A stretch of 46,068 nt of DNA from JAZLJD01 sp045617725 (GCA_045617725.1 JAZLJD010000016.1:1-46068), one strand, 5' to 3'; counted from the stretch's first letter, positions 34,193 to 43,268 are shown. The notes: generated by a model from the letters alone, not told the origin. Numbers and translations are program-made.

Positions 34193-35287
34193 ATGTTGAA
34201 ACAAAAAGAGCATTTTCACGGGAGTGACCTTGAAAAAATAGAAGCCATCTACGGCATCCGAAAGGAAGATATCGTAAGCTACTCTGCCAATGTAAACCCG
34301 CTCGGACTGTCCGAACTTGTAAAGCAGGGGATCTGCGAGCACATCTCGGATCTCGAGCGCTATCCGGACCGCGAGTATACAGAGCTGCGCCGCTTAATTT
34401 CCGAGTACTGCGGTGCCGATATGCAGAACATCCTGATAGGCGGCGGTTCCACGGAACTCATCGGCCTGTTCGTGGATGTGATTGCCCCGAAATCCGCCCT
34501 GCTTCTCTCTCCCACCTATTCGGAGTATGAACGCGATATCAAGATGGATCACGGCAATGTCACCTACTTTCAGCTTCGGCCGGAAGAGGAATTCCGTCTG
34601 AACCTTAAGCTTCTTACGGATGCCATTACAAAGGACACGGACCTTTTGGTGCTTTGCAATCCCAACAATCCAACTTCCTCCATCATTTCCCGCGGGGAGT
34701 TGCGTGCAATTTTGGAGCACTGCGAAACAACCGGCACCTTCGTCATGGTGGATGAAACCTACATGGAATTCTCACCCGAGTATAACGAAATCGAAGCCAT
34801 TACGCTTACAAAGCACTTTAAAAATCTGGTCGTACTGCGCGGCGTTTCCAAGTTTTTTGCAGCACCCGGATTGCGTCTCGGATATGCGGTATGTTCCAAT
34901 GAGGAAATTCGCACCCGTGCTCTTTCGCTTCAGAATCCCTGGTCCGTCAATTCTCTTGTGGACGCAGCGGGCCGCTATATGTTCAGGGATACCGCTTATA
35001 TAAGTGCAACAAGGGAACTGATGCACAGCGAGCAGGAACGCATTTACAAGCTGCTCCTTGCTATCCCTACGATTCATCCCTATAAACCCCACGGTAACTT
35101 CATTCTGTGCCACATACTAAATGATGTTACGGCGCAGGATCTCTTTGATGCAGCCATCCGAAAGGGCATGATGATCCGTAACTGCGATACCTTTACCTCC
35201 CTTGACGAAAGCTACTTCCGCTTCTGCTTCATGAAGCCCTCGGATAACGACCGGCTTTTAGACTGCATTCTTCCGCTGCTTAAGTAA
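34193..35287 (+). CDS. PLP-dependent aminotransferase, CobD/HisC-like
   Basis: 364 residues, fold-type I. HFHGSD and SYSANVNPLGL at the N-terminus are the signature of threonine-phosphate decarboxylase CobD and its HisC relatives. NPNNPTS, the Asp of VMVDETYMEF, and the PLP lysine in RGVSKFFAAPGLRLGY (about residue 220) are present; the Arg in SYFRFCF binds the substrate carboxylate. No cobalamin or histidine gene is near, so the substrate is undecided: CobD-type decarboxylation, or transamination of a related phosphate ester. AGGAG precedes the ATG. Single gene between divergent and convergent neighbours. Confidence 0.87.
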   Translation: MLKQKEHFHGSDLEKIEAIYGIRKEDIVSYSANVNPLGLSELVKQGICEHISDLERYPDREYTELRRLISEYCGADMQNILIGGGSTELIGLFVDVIAPKSALLLSPTYSEYERDIKMDHGNVTYFQLRPEEEFRLNLKLLTDAITKDTDLLVLCNPNNPTSSIISRGELRAILEHCETTGTFVMVDETYMEFSPEYNEIEAITLTKHFKNLVVLRGVSKFFAAPGLRLGYAVCSNEEIRTRALSLQNPWSVNSLVDAAGRYMFRDTAYISATRELMHSEQERIYKLLLAIPTIHPYKPHGNFILCHILNDVTAQDLFDAAIRKGMMIRNCDTFTSLDESYFRFCFMKPSDNDRLLDCILPLLK

Positions 35288-35295
35288 CAAATAAT

Positions 35296-35345
35296 AAAGG
35301 TGACAGGCGGTTCCATTTAAGGAGCCATCCGTCACCTTTTCTTTA
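35296..35345. terminator. Bidirectional terminator
   Basis: AAAGGTGAC...GTCACCTTT stem (35296-35304 with 35331-35339), with an inner pairing GGTTCC/GGAGCC and T-rich flanks on both strands. It lies between the convergent aminotransferase and fucosyltransferase genes. Confidence 0.88.
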
Positions 35346-36260
35346 TCTTATATTACCCGTCTCATCAATCAGAATCCAATCGGGCCAGAGCTTTTTGATT
35401 TCCTCCGGTGTACTTTGATCCATCCGGTCGTGGTACAGGGGCCTTACCATACACTTGCCCGCACGCTCCGAAAGCCTTGCACCCCACATGGAGAAGGTGG
35501 AATTGGCGCAGATATGATACCTGCACCCGGCCATCAGATACATATCGTTCATGGAATCCTTACCGGTGTTCATATCCACTACTTCCACGTCCTTACGGCC
35601 GTCAAAATAGTCTCGTGCGAAAGCCGTATCGTCCGAAAATACATAGAACCGAACAGACGGGCACAGCTTTTTTACATACTGCATCGCCGCTTCGTAGTAA
35701 GCATCCGTGCAGATGCCCGCGTACCGTCCGTTGGTGGACGGATCGAGGTAATCCGTGCGGCGTATATGCAGTGCACAGGAATCCGTATCCTGTAAAATTC
35801 CCCAACGTGCGCGGTTTTGAAGTGCATTTTGGGTATCAACTTCCTGCCCCGACACCGGGAAAACTATGTCCTTCCGAAGGGTCTTAAGGATATCCGTATA
35901 GTACGCCTCCGTATTGTAATAGCCCTCCAAATACGCATCGCGAAGCTCAAATACCGCCGTATCATAAGGTGCCTGCTCCGTATAAATCCGGCTGTTTCTT
36001 CCGAACACCCTGCGCCTTACCCGTGCCAAAAACGATCTCGAATCATCTTTCATTCGGGTACATTCCCGTGGTTTCGCGATGGCAGGGACTTCCGCTAAAA
36101 GGTCAAGGAGCTCAAGGTCTCTTTTTTCCCTGTGAACGGCGCCCGGAAGGTAATCGGAAATATCCAGTTTTACATCGCGTCCAAGGCTGCTCAGCTTTTG
36201 GTACATTGCGTAACAGTACAGCTGATTCCCGAGGCCGCCTACGACATGGATGATAATCAT
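35343..36260 (-). CDS. Alpha-1,2-fucosyltransferase-like glycosyltransferase (GT11)
   Basis: 305 residues. The GT11 motifs are clear: VVGGLGNQLYCYA at the N-terminus, the HIRRTDY motif (about 165-171, HxRRxD, GDP-fucose binding), VFSDD, and NSTFSMWGA near the C-terminus. It transfers fucose (or a related sugar) onto a surface glycan. No other glycan gene is near; it sits 16 bp behind htpG in the same direction, so it may ride on the htpG transcript. Confidence 0.92.
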   Translation of the reverse strand: MIIIHVVGGLGNQLYCYAMYQKLSSLGRDVKLDISDYLPGAVHREKRDLELLDLLAEVPAIAKPRECTRMKDDSRSFLARVRRRVFGRNSRIYTEQAPYDTAVFELRDAYLEGYYNTEAYYTDILKTLRKDIVFPVSGQEVDTQNALQNRARWGILQDTDSCALHIRRTDYLDPSTNGRYAGICTDAYYEAAMQYVKKLCPSVRFYVFSDDTAFARDYFDGRKDVEVVDMNTGKDSMNDMYLMAGCRYHICANSTFSMWGARLSERAGKCMVRPLYHDRMDQSTPEEIKKLWPDWILIDETGNIR

Positions 36261-36276
36261 GCGGTCCTACGCTTTC

Positions 36277-38259
36277 TTAAAGTAACATCATAATCTTGTT
36301 GGAACGCTCTACGAACTTCGTCATGGACTGTGCATCCAGCGGTGCATTGCTGATTCTTGCAAGGTCATAAAGCTGCTCGCAAATCATTTCCACATGCTCG
36401 CCTTCCGTATCGGCCAGAATCTTCTCTACCAGAGGATGGTTCGCATTAATGATAAGTGTCTCACCCTCATGTCCCATATCGCCCAAATCCATACCGGGCA
36501 TGGAGTACATACGCATCATATCCTGCATACGTCTGCTTTCCTCCGATACGGTCAGGACACTGGCCACGTCCTTATTCTTAAGCTTGGAAACTACTACCTT
36601 GATGCCTTCCTTCTTAATAGCCTTGGAAAGGATACCCGTCAGGGTCTCACTCTGAGCATCCAGTTCAGCCTGTGCCTTCTTGCCGGTCTTGGACTTCATG
36701 GCTTCCGTTACATCCGCATCGATACGCATGAACTTAATGCCTTCGTTTTTGGACTCCAGCTGCTGTACGAAAGGCTGGTCGATGTTGTGCGTCAGAATGA
36801 CGGCATTCATCTTGGCCTTCTTGAACATGTTGATGTACTGAGACTGCTGCTTCTCATCCGTTACGTAGTAGATGATTTTCTCTTTGGCCTCCTCATTGGA
36901 TTCGGACTCCTCCGTCTCCACTACGGTATCCGTCTCCTCAGAAGCTCCCTCCTCATCGGTATCAATCGGCTTGACGCTGAGACACTCGGGAAGGGTTACA
37001 TACTTGCCGTCCAGGTTCTTAAAGAGGATATAATCTGTCATCTTCTCGCAGAACTTGCCATCCTTTAAGCAGCCAAACTTGATGAACGGGCTGATGTCAT
37101 CCCAATACTTCACATACTCATCGAACTCGGTCTTGCACATGCCGGAAAGCTTGTCAGCTACCTTCTTTGTGATGTACTCACTGATTTTGGTAACAAAACC
37201 GTCGTTCTGCAGAGCGGATCTTGAAACATTCAGAGGAAGATCCGGGCAGTCGATTACGCCCTTAAGGAGCATCAAAAACTCAGGAATGACTTCCTTGATG
37301 TTATCGGCAATAAATACCTGATTGTTATATAACTTGATGGTTCCCTCGATGGACTCATACTCCATATTGATCTTCGGGAAGTAGAGAATACCCTTTAAGT
37401 TGAAGGGATAATCCATATTCAGATGAATCCAGAACAGGGGCTCCTTATAATCGTTAAATACCTTGCGGTAAAAAGCAATGTAGTCCTCTCTGGTGCACTC
37501 GGACGCGTTCTTGGCCCAGAGGGGCTCGGTATCGTTTAAGGGCTTAATTTCCTCTTTGGCAGCCTCCTCGGTCGTACCGTCCTCATTCACTACCTCGGTA
37601 ACAGGCTCCGTATCGGGCTGTTCTGCCTCTGCCTTTAACAGATAAATGGGATAAGGCATGAAGCTGCAGTACTTCTTAAGTACCTCTTTGGCCTTATACT
37701 CGTTGCAGTACTGAAGGCAATCCTCGTTTAAGTAGAGGGTAATGGTGGTGCCGACCATCTCGCGGTCGCCGTCCTCCATATCAAACTCGGTACCGCCGTC
37801 GCACTCCCAGTGAACGGCACGGGCACCATCCTTGTAGGAAAGGGTATCGATGTGCACCTCATCCGCTACCATGAATGCGGAATAGAAACCGAGGCCGAAA
37901 TGACCGATAATCTGGTCATCGTTTGCCTTATCCTTGTACTTTTCAATAAAATCGGTTGCTCCGGAAAAAGCAATCTGATTGATATATTCTTCCACTTCGT
38001 CTGCGGTCATTCCGAGACCGTTATCAATGAACTTTAAGGTCTTCGTCTCGGGATCTGCGATGATGCGGATTGCGTACTCCGTATCGGCTGTTGCCTCGTA
38101 CTCTCCCATCATCTCAAGTTTCTTTAATTTTGTAATTGCATCGCAACCGTTCGAAACCAGTTCACGATAAAAAATATCCTGATCGGAATATAACCACTTC
38201 TTAATAATCGGGAAAATGTTATCGCTGTTAATCGATAAACTGCCATGCTTACTAGCCAT
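36277..38259 (-). CDS. htpG: Molecular chaperone HtpG (Hsp90)
   Basis: 660 residues from the preferred ATG (MASKHGSLSINSDNIFPII). GHKL ATP-site motifs: ELVSNGCDAITKL (Asn/Asp), DNGLGMTADEV, IGHFGLGFYSAFMV, and the late GTTITLYL. The middle domain catalytic Arg lies in LNVSRSALQNDGFV. Somewhat longer than E. coli HtpG owing to acidic insertions (around residue 230 and around residue 450-480, EEGASEETDTVVETEES). AAAGGAAG lies 9 nt before the start at 38259. A perfect CIRCE element and a consensus promoter lie upstream, so heat-shock control by HrcA is expected. Confidence 0.97.
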   Translation of the reverse strand: MASKHGSLSINSDNIFPIIKKWLYSDQDIFYRELVSNGCDAITKLKKLEMMGEYEATADTEYAIRIIADPETKTLKFIDNGLGMTADEVEEYINQIAFSGATDFIEKYKDKANDDQIIGHFGLGFYSAFMVADEVHIDTLSYKDGARAVHWECDGGTEFDMEDGDREMVGTTITLYLNEDCLQYCNEYKAKEVLKKYCSFMPYPIYLLKAEAEQPDTEPVTEVVNEDGTTEEAAKEEIKPLNDTEPLWAKNASECTREDYIAFYRKVFNDYKEPLFWIHLNMDYPFNLKGILYFPKINMEYESIEGTIKLYNNQVFIADNIKEVIPEFLMLLKGVIDCPDLPLNVSRSALQNDGFVTKISEYITKKVADKLSGMCKTEFDEYVKYWDDISPFIKFGCLKDGKFCEKMTDYILFKNLDGKYVTLPECLSVKPIDTDEEGASEETDTVVETEESESNEEAKEKIIYYVTDEKQQSQYINMFKKAKMNAVILTHNIDQPFVQQLESKNEGIKFMRIDADVTEAMKSKTGKKAQAELDAQSETLTGILSKAIKKEGIKVVVSKLKNKDVASVLTVSEESRRMQDMMRMYSMPGMDLGDMGHEGETLIINANHPLVEKILADTEGEHVEMICEQLYDLARISNAPLDAQSMTKFVERSNKIMMLL

Positions 38260-38316
38260 AAAAATGCGCTTCCTTTCGTTTCTATATCTATATTCGTGGG
38301 TCAAACCACAAAAGAT

Positions 38317-38345
38317 AGTCTAACCCTGCCCCTATTAAAAGTCAA
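38317..38345 (-). promoter_or_regulatory. htpG promoter
   Basis: TTGACT (38340-38345), 17 nt, TAGACT (38317-38322) on the minus strand, about 55 nt before the htpG ATG. Confidence 0.8.
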
Positions 38346-38351
38346 TATAAA

Positions 38352-38378
38352 TTAGCACTCAGAAGGTCTGAGTGCTAA
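38352..38378. promoter_or_regulatory. CIRCE element (HrcA operator)
   Basis: TTAGCACTC-N9-GAGTGCTAA, a perfect match to the CIRCE consensus. It lies 6 bp upstream of the htpG -35 box and 4 bp before the stop of the PPIase gene. Upstream placement, rather than in the 5' untranslated region, is less usual but would still block polymerase. Confidence 0.95.
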
Positions 38379-38382
38379 TGAT

Positions 38383-39441
38383 TTAATACTCTATTAAGAT
38401 TTGATGCGGAAGCAGAATGCCCCGTACAAAATCCTCGCGTTTCAGCGCTTCGCCGTACTCTGTTACCTGCGCCGTAAAGTCCGCAAAACGCTCGTTATAG
38501 AAATCGTTTTGCGCCTTTTTAAGGATATCCGCACGATTCTTTCTGGTGGATTCCTCATCCATGGGAACCAGGCACTTGACGATATAGTAACCGTCGCGAT
38601 TCTTAATGACGTCGGATACCTCGCCGCGTTTTAAGGAAAAGATGCAATACTCAAGGAGCTCTTCCACGTCTCCCTTACGGACGGTTCTTGTTTCGGCCGT
38701 ATCCTTTGAATAGAGCGACATAACGGAGAAGAAATCCTCTCCCTCAAGAACTGCTGCCCCAGCCTCCTGTATGGCATCCTCCGCCTTACTAAGAGCCAGC
38801 TCCGAATATTCCACGCGGTCACCGGCACCGTTTACGGTATAGGTCGGTATATAAATCCACTGCACGCTGACACTTCTGGCATCATCATCCGATATTTCAA
38901 AGTCGACCTCTGCCGTCACGCTGTCATAAGCCTTCCGGCCCAGCTTATACTCACACAATAAAGCGGTAAGTTCCTCCTTTGAAACGGGAAGCGATGTAAG
39001 CTCCTCCTGCGTCAAAGAAGCCATATAGGACCGGGCTTCCTCTTCGGCCTCCGTGCGCATATCATCCGTTATCGTAAAGCCCTCATTCAGGGCAAAAAGG
39101 TACTTGGTCTTTAAGGTGCCAAGCCCCGTAAGTGCATCCTGCCAGACATATTCCAAAATGGAAAAATCCCCGTTTGAAAGCCTAAGGACATCCCGTCCGA
39201 AGGTATGGGCGTAATCCTCACACAGCATCGCGATGTAAAAACTCAGCTCGCCGTCCCGGATGCTCGCCGTATGGGCTTCGTCCCCGGTACAATACCGGAT
39301 GACCTCCCCCTCTTCAAAGCCGGTCGTCAGCACGACTTCCTGCCCTTTCTCACGAAGGGGCTGCTCACAGGCCGTGAGGGACAGCATAAGGGCGCCCAAA
39401 AGAATGCATAAAGCCAGTCTGTTTCGATTCCGCTTGGGCAT
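38383..39441 (-). CDS. Lipoprotein with parvulin-type PPIase domain (PrsA/SurA-like)
   Basis: 352 residues. Signal peptide with lipobox SLTAC (Cys25), a helical N-terminal SurA/PrsA-like region, then a rotamase-like domain (about 180-300: VSVQWIYIPTYTV, AIQEAGAAVLEGEDFFSVMSLYSKD, LKRGEVSDVIKNRDGYYIVKCL). The usual parvulin His motif (xHILV) reads VQWIYIP here, so catalytic activity is doubtful and a holdase role is possible. It folds or guards exported proteins at the outer face of the membrane. It follows folA by 3 bp. Confidence 0.82.
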   Translation of the reverse strand: MPKRNRNRLALCILLGALMLSLTACEQPLREKGQEVVLTTGFEEGEVIRYCTGDEAHTASIRDGELSFYIAMLCEDYAHTFGRDVLRLSNGDFSILEYVWQDALTGLGTLKTKYLFALNEGFTITDDMRTEAEEEARSYMASLTQEELTSLPVSKEELTALLCEYKLGRKAYDSVTAEVDFEISDDDARSVSVQWIYIPTYTVNGAGDRVEYSELALSKAEDAIQEAGAAVLEGEDFFSVMSLYSKDTAETRTVRKGDVEELLEYCIFSLKRGEVSDVIKNRDGYYIVKCLVPMDEESTRKNRADILKKAQNDFYNERFADFTAQVTEYGEALKREDFVRGILLPHQILIEY

Positions 39442-39444
39442 AGC

Positions 39445-39951
39445 CTATACCTCACTAAGACCGGCCGTTCTCTTATAGGTCACATAGTAATATTCCACAT
39501 CAAAATAGGTCTGTTCCTCACTACGCGAAACCTCCGTCCATTCGGGATTCGAAGCGAGGTTCGGAAAGTAAGCATCGGCCGCATAGGCTCTGTCGATTTC
39601 CGTAATGATGGCCGTATCGCAATAGGGAAGAAGCTGCTCATAGATGCTGGCCCCGCCGATTACGTATACGTCCTCCGTATTGTAGGCTTTGACTGTCTCA
39701 AGAAGCTCCTCCACGGAATGAACAACAACCGCATCGGGCTGCTCGTAGGTTTCGGACCGCGTCAAAATGATATTGGTGCGTCCCTTAAGCGGGCGGCCTC
39801 CCGGGAAGGTATCCATGGTCTTACGACCCAGTACAACGACCTTGCCGATAGTTTCGTTTCGAAAATTCTTCTGGTCCTGCGGAATGCTGACAAGCAACTG
39901 ATTGCCATTGCCGATTGCCCAGTTTTTATCTACTGCTGCGATTAATTTCAT
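39445..39951 (-). CDS. folA: Dihydrofolate reductase
   Basis: 168 residues. MKLIAAVDKNWAIGNGNQL, the catalytic Asp in SIPQDQKNF, VVLGRKTMDTFPGGRPLKGRTNI (NADPH site) and VYVIGGASIYEQLLP are all present. The LPW triad before the catalytic Asp reads LLV. It regenerates tetrahydrofolate used up by ThyA, encoded 30 bp upstream. Confidence 0.97.
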   Translation of the reverse strand: MKLIAAVDKNWAIGNGNQLLVSIPQDQKNFRNETIGKVVVLGRKTMDTFPGGRPLKGRTNIILTRSETYEQPDAVVVHSVEELLETVKAYNTEDVYVIGGASIYEQLLPYCDTAIITEIDRAYAADAYFPNLASNPEWTEVSRSEEQTYFDVEYYYVTYKRTAGLSEV

Positions 39952-39980
39952 GTACTTAAAATCTCCTGCTTAAATCCTGC

Positions 39981-40829
39981 TTAAATTGCTATGGGGATAT
40001 TGGTTATCTGCTCCCCGGTAATGTAATCCTCTACCTTCACGTCATCGCGGGTAAACTGATAGAAATCGTGAATATCCGGATTCAGCCAGAACTTCGGAGC
40101 CGGATGCTGCTCTCTCGTAATCAGTTCCTCAATAAGAGGCACGTGGCGGTCGTAGATATGGGCGTCCGCAATCACATGCACGAGCTCGCCCACGTTCATA
40201 TTGCAGCACTGTGCAAGCATGTGCACCAAAACCGCGTACTGTACGACATTCCAGTTATTGGCTGCCAAAACATCCTGGGACCGCTGGTTCAGAATTGCAT
40301 TCAGAGTAAGACGGTCCTCGCCCTTACGCTGGGTTACATTAAAAGTCATACTGTAAGCACAGGGATACAGATTCATCTCGTGTAAATCCTGATGCACATA
40401 GATGTTCGTCATAATACGGCGCGAAAAAGGATTGTTCTTAAGGTCGTAAATCACACGGTCAACCTGGTCCATCATACCTTCTTTGTATTCATGTTTCACG
40501 CCCAGCTGGTAACCGTAAGCCTTGCCGATGGATCCGTCCGGATCTGCCCATTCGTCCCAGATATGGCTGTGCAAGTCGTTGATATTATTTGACTTCTTCT
40601 GCCAGATCCAGAGAATTTCGTCCGTAGCGCTTTTGAGTGCGGTTCTGCGAAGCGTAAGAAGTGGGAATTCCTTTCTCAAATCATAGCGGTTTACAACGCC
40701 GAATTTCTTGATGGTATAGGCCGGCGTACCGTCCTCCCAGTGAGGGCGTACTTTTTCGCCCTCCGTACTTGTTCCGTTTAACAGAATATCCTGACACATC
40801 GAAACAAAAATCTGATCTGCGTAACTCAT
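39981..40829 (-). CDS. thyA: Thymidylate synthase
   Basis: 282 residues from the preferred ATG (MSYADQIFVSMCQDIL). FSRRIMTNIY (phosphate-binding Arg pair), the nucleophile Cys157 in LYPCAYSM, and QRSQDVLAANNWNVVQY are conserved. Makes dTMP from dUMP with methylene-tetrahydrofolate. An AGGAGA site lies rather far (12 nt) from the ATG. The longer open frame has a non-homologous N-terminus and was rejected. Gene order nuclease-thyA-folA-PPIase is compact. Confidence 0.96.
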   Translation of the reverse strand: MSYADQIFVSMCQDILLNGTSTEGEKVRPHWEDGTPAYTIKKFGVVNRYDLRKEFPLLTLRRTALKSATDEILWIWQKKSNNINDLHSHIWDEWADPDGSIGKAYGYQLGVKHEYKEGMMDQVDRVIYDLKNNPFSRRIMTNIYVHQDLHEMNLYPCAYSMTFNVTQRKGEDRLTLNAILNQRSQDVLAANNWNVVQYAVLVHMLAQCCNMNVGELVHVIADAHIYDRHVPLIEELITREQHPAPKFWLNPDIHDFYQFTRDDVKVEDYITGEQITNIPIAI

Positions 40830-40851
40830 AAAAATATAGTCTCCTATCTGT

Positions 40852-42450
40852 CTATCTGTCCCACTTGTCGCAGAGGGAGTTAATCTGGCTGGTGAACTTG
40901 GCCAGGTCTTTGTTGGTACCGCCCTGATTATGCGCAATTACCGCGAGCAGTCTCTGTCCGGCTGCCAGCAGTCTTGAGAATGCATTGGTAACAGCCTGGG
41001 CTGCCTTCTTGGTAACCGCAACCGGCTCTGCCTCGTACTCAAGGGTATTGGTGGCCAGGTTGAAGATGGTGCCGCTGTAGGGTGCATAAGCATGGATACC
41101 GTATTCGGCGTTCAGACATTCCGTGAATTCCTTGCAGGAAGCATCGTCGCCATGTACGACGAATACCTTACGCGGCTTCTCCTTAAATGCCGTAATCCAC
41201 TCAATCAGGCCGTTTTTATCGGCATGGCCGGAAAGACCGGTAAACTGCTCGATGCTTGCCTTTACCTCGATGGTCTCACCAAAGAGCTTGCATTCGTCCA
41301 TACCCTCTATAAGGCTGCGTCCCAACGTTCCGACCGCCTGATATCCGACGAACAGAATCGTACATTCCGGGCGCCAAAGATTATGCTTTAAGTGATGGCG
41401 GATACGACCTGCCTCGCACATACCGGAAGCGGAAATGATAACCTTCGGGGTCATATCAAAGTTAATGGCCTTGGATTCATCGCTCGTAATGGCCAGCTTA
41501 AGGCCCGGAAATGCAATCGGGTTAATGTTCTGGCGTATAAGCTCCATGGCCTCCTCGTCAAAGCAGTCCATCTTGTTCTTCGTGAAAATTCCGGTTGCTT
41601 CCACCGCAAGCGGGCTGTCCACATATACCTCGAAATTCTCATGGCCGTGAATCATGTGATTCTTCTTTATCTGTCTTAGGAAATAAAGCAGTTCCTGCGT
41701 ACGTCCTACTGCAAAGGAAGGAATGACCACATTACCGCCCTTGTCAAAGGTTCTTTGAATGATGGCGGCAAGTTCCGTGTAATAGTCATGCTCCTCCACG
41801 GGATGCAGGCGGTTTCCGTAGGTGGACTCCATTACGACATAATCCGCGGTGTCCGTGGGCTGCGGGTCCTTGATGATTGGCTGGTTCTTGTTGCCGATAT
41901 CGCCGGAGAAAACAATCTTCTTATGAACATCGCCCTCGGTAAGCCAGATTTCAATGGAAGCCGAGCCAAGGAGATGGCCGATATCCGTGAAGCGGATGGT
42001 GATGCCCTCGTCTACCTCAATCTCTGTATCGTATTCGCAGGGAACCAGTCGCTTAATGGCTCCGTCCGCGTCCTCCATGGTATAAATCGGTTCAATCTGC
42101 TGACCGCCGCTACGCTTGGCCTTCTTATTCTTCCACTCTGCTTCCTGCATCTGAATATGGGCACAGTCACGAAGCATGATGGAGCACAAATCCGCAGTCG
42201 CCGTCGTGGTATAAATCTTACCGCGGAAACCATTCGTATAAAGGTAAGGCAGCATGCCGGCGTGATCGACATGTGCATGTGTCAGAAACACATAATCAAT
42301 CATGGCATCGTCTACCGGGATATCAATATTCTCAAAGGTATCGTTACCCTGTTCCATACCGCAGTCAATCAAAATATGCTTGCCGCAGGCCTCCAGATAA
42401 TGGCAACTTCCCGTAACTTCATGTGTAGCACCGACAAATATAAGTTTCAT
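40852..42450 (-). CDS. MBL-fold beta-CASP RNA-processing nuclease
   Basis: 532 residues. The metallo-beta-lactamase motif HAHVDHAG (about 58-65), FSGDIGN (Asp ligand), the beta-CASP domain, and the C-terminal motifs ISASGMCEAGRIRHHL and LSGHADKNGL are those of CPSF73/YSH1-type nucleases, which are distinct from RNase J. The first residues (IFVGATHEVTGSCHYLE) fit the same group. A C-terminal tail of about 80 residues is extra. Probably cleaves or trims RNA; targets are unknown. GGGAGG precedes the ATG, and a 24 bp palindrome overlaps the promoter region. Confidence 0.9.
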   Translation of the reverse strand: MKLIFVGATHEVTGSCHYLEACGKHILIDCGMEQGNDTFENIDIPVDDAMIDYVFLTHAHVDHAGMLPYLYTNGFRGKIYTTTATADLCSIMLRDCAHIQMQEAEWKNKKAKRSGGQQIEPIYTMEDADGAIKRLVPCEYDTEIEVDEGITIRFTDIGHLLGSASIEIWLTEGDVHKKIVFSGDIGNKNQPIIKDPQPTDTADYVVMESTYGNRLHPVEEHDYYTELAAIIQRTFDKGGNVVIPSFAVGRTQELLYFLRQIKKNHMIHGHENFEVYVDSPLAVEATGIFTKNKMDCFDEEAMELIRQNINPIAFPGLKLAITSDESKAINFDMTPKVIISASGMCEAGRIRHHLKHNLWRPECTILFVGYQAVGTLGRSLIEGMDECKLFGETIEVKASIEQFTGLSGHADKNGLIEWITAFKEKPRKVFVVHGDDASCKEFTECLNAEYGIHAYAPYSGTIFNLATNTLEYEAEPVAVTKKAAQAVTNAFSRLLAAGQRLLAVIAHNQGGTNKDLAKFTSQINSLCDKWDR

Positions 42451-42479
42451 TATGATACCTCCCTTACATTATTAAGAGA

Positions 42480-42518
42480 ATTATAGCATAAAACGTGCCA
42501 AAAAGTACTTTTTGGCAC
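42480..42518 (-). promoter_or_regulatory. Nuclease-thyA operon promoter region with 24 bp perfect palindrome
   Basis: TATAAT on the minus strand (42480-42485). The -35 position falls in the middle of a perfect inverted repeat, GTGCCAAAAAG-TA-CTTTTTGGCAC (42495-42518), and no good -35 hexamer is seen. This fits a regulated promoter with the dyad as protein-binding site; alternatively it is a hairpin for PilZ-side transcripts. Confidence 0.6.
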
Positions 42519-42547
42519 CAAATCTACACTCATTTTTAAGTATTTTT

Positions 42548-42576
42548 ATGACAAATGCATAGAAATGCATTATAAT
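42548..42576 (+). promoter_or_regulatory. PilZ gene promoter
   Basis: ATGACA (42548-42553), 17 nt, TATAAT (42571-42576). The spacer contains AATGCAT-AGAA-ATGCATT-like symmetry, two ATGCAT palindromes that could be an operator. Confidence 0.75.
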
Positions 42577-42605
42577 CTTTGTGTTGAAAGGAGAAGGCAG
42601 ACCCG

Positions 42606-43268
42606 ATGGAAATCAGCCAGATTAAAGAGAATGACCGAATCATACTTTTGATTTCTACCGCTGACGGCAAGAGTGCGTCTTTGGAATCCCATGCACGCAA
42701 TTTTGTGAGTAGCGGTCTTCTTGTTGACCCTTTCACCATGAATGACACCATAATCGGATTCAACAACAAGAATTTGAACATTGATATGCTTGTAGTTGAG
42801 GACGATCAGACCCCGCTTCTGTTTAAGGAAGTCAAGGTTCAAAAGGTTACCTATGACGATGCGCCGTATCATCTGATTACCGCGCCCGCCGCCGGAACAC
42901 GTATGAATCGTCGTGCACACTATCGCCTCTTTTTGGGCGAGGATGCCCAGATTTCCGTGGGACTTGCCAAACCGGTTACCGGCATCATCAAGGACCTCAG
43001 CGTAGGCGGTTTCGCGGTTGTCATTTCCGCACATAACACATTTGAAGTGACCAAGCACACACGCATCCAGGTCAGCTTCACAGATCAGAAATCCAATATG
43101 TCCTTCAATCTCATCGGGCACATCGTCCGCATGGTGAATCAGGACGCGAATCACACCATCCTCTACGGTTGCATTTTGGAGCACGAGAATAACGCCATTG
43201 CCCGTTTTGTAAACGCAAGGCAGCTCGAGCTTCGTAACCTCAATAAGCCGCATCCTCCCCGTAAGTAA
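42606..43268 (+). CDS. PilZ-domain protein (YcgR-like, c-di-GMP effector)
   Basis: 220 residues. The N-terminal 100 residues look like a YcgR-type flagellar-brake domain (ENDRIILLISTADGKSASLESHARN). The PilZ domain starts with the c-di-GMP-binding NRRAHYRL (RRxxxR-like, about 102-109) and has DLSVGGFAV (D/NxSxxG, about 132-140). It should bind c-di-GMP and report to motility, adhesion or surface synthesis; no flagellar gene is near. AAAGGAG lies upstream. Monocistronic, divergent from the nuclease operon. Confidence 0.9.
   Translation: MEISQIKENDRIILLISTADGKSASLESHARNFVSSGLLVDPFTMNDTIIGFNNKNLNIDMLVVEDDQTPLLFKEVKVQKVTYDDAPYHLITAPAAGTRMNRRAHYRLFLGEDAQISVGLAKPVTGIIKDLSVGGFAVVISAHNTFEVTKHTRIQVSFTDQKSNMSFNLIGHIVRMVNQDANHTILYGCILEHENNAIARFVNARQLELRNLNKPHPPRK

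Noticed and set aside
34193..35287. Calling the aminotransferase hisC or cobD outright
   Set aside because: Motifs fit both branches and no histidine or cobalamin genes are in the window, so no symbol was given.
36394..37068. 224-residue frame opposite htpG
   Set aside because: Shadow of the htpG codon pattern; its translation is low-complexity Leu/His-rich without a start signal.
38352..38378. The htpG upstream hairpin as a terminator for the PPIase gene
   Set aside because: It matches CIRCE exactly at all 18 conserved positions and has no T-run on the relevant side.
40830..40937. Longer N-terminus for thymidylate synthase
   Set aside because: The added residues overlap the 3' end of the nuclease gene and do not resemble ThyA, which normally starts at the ATG used.
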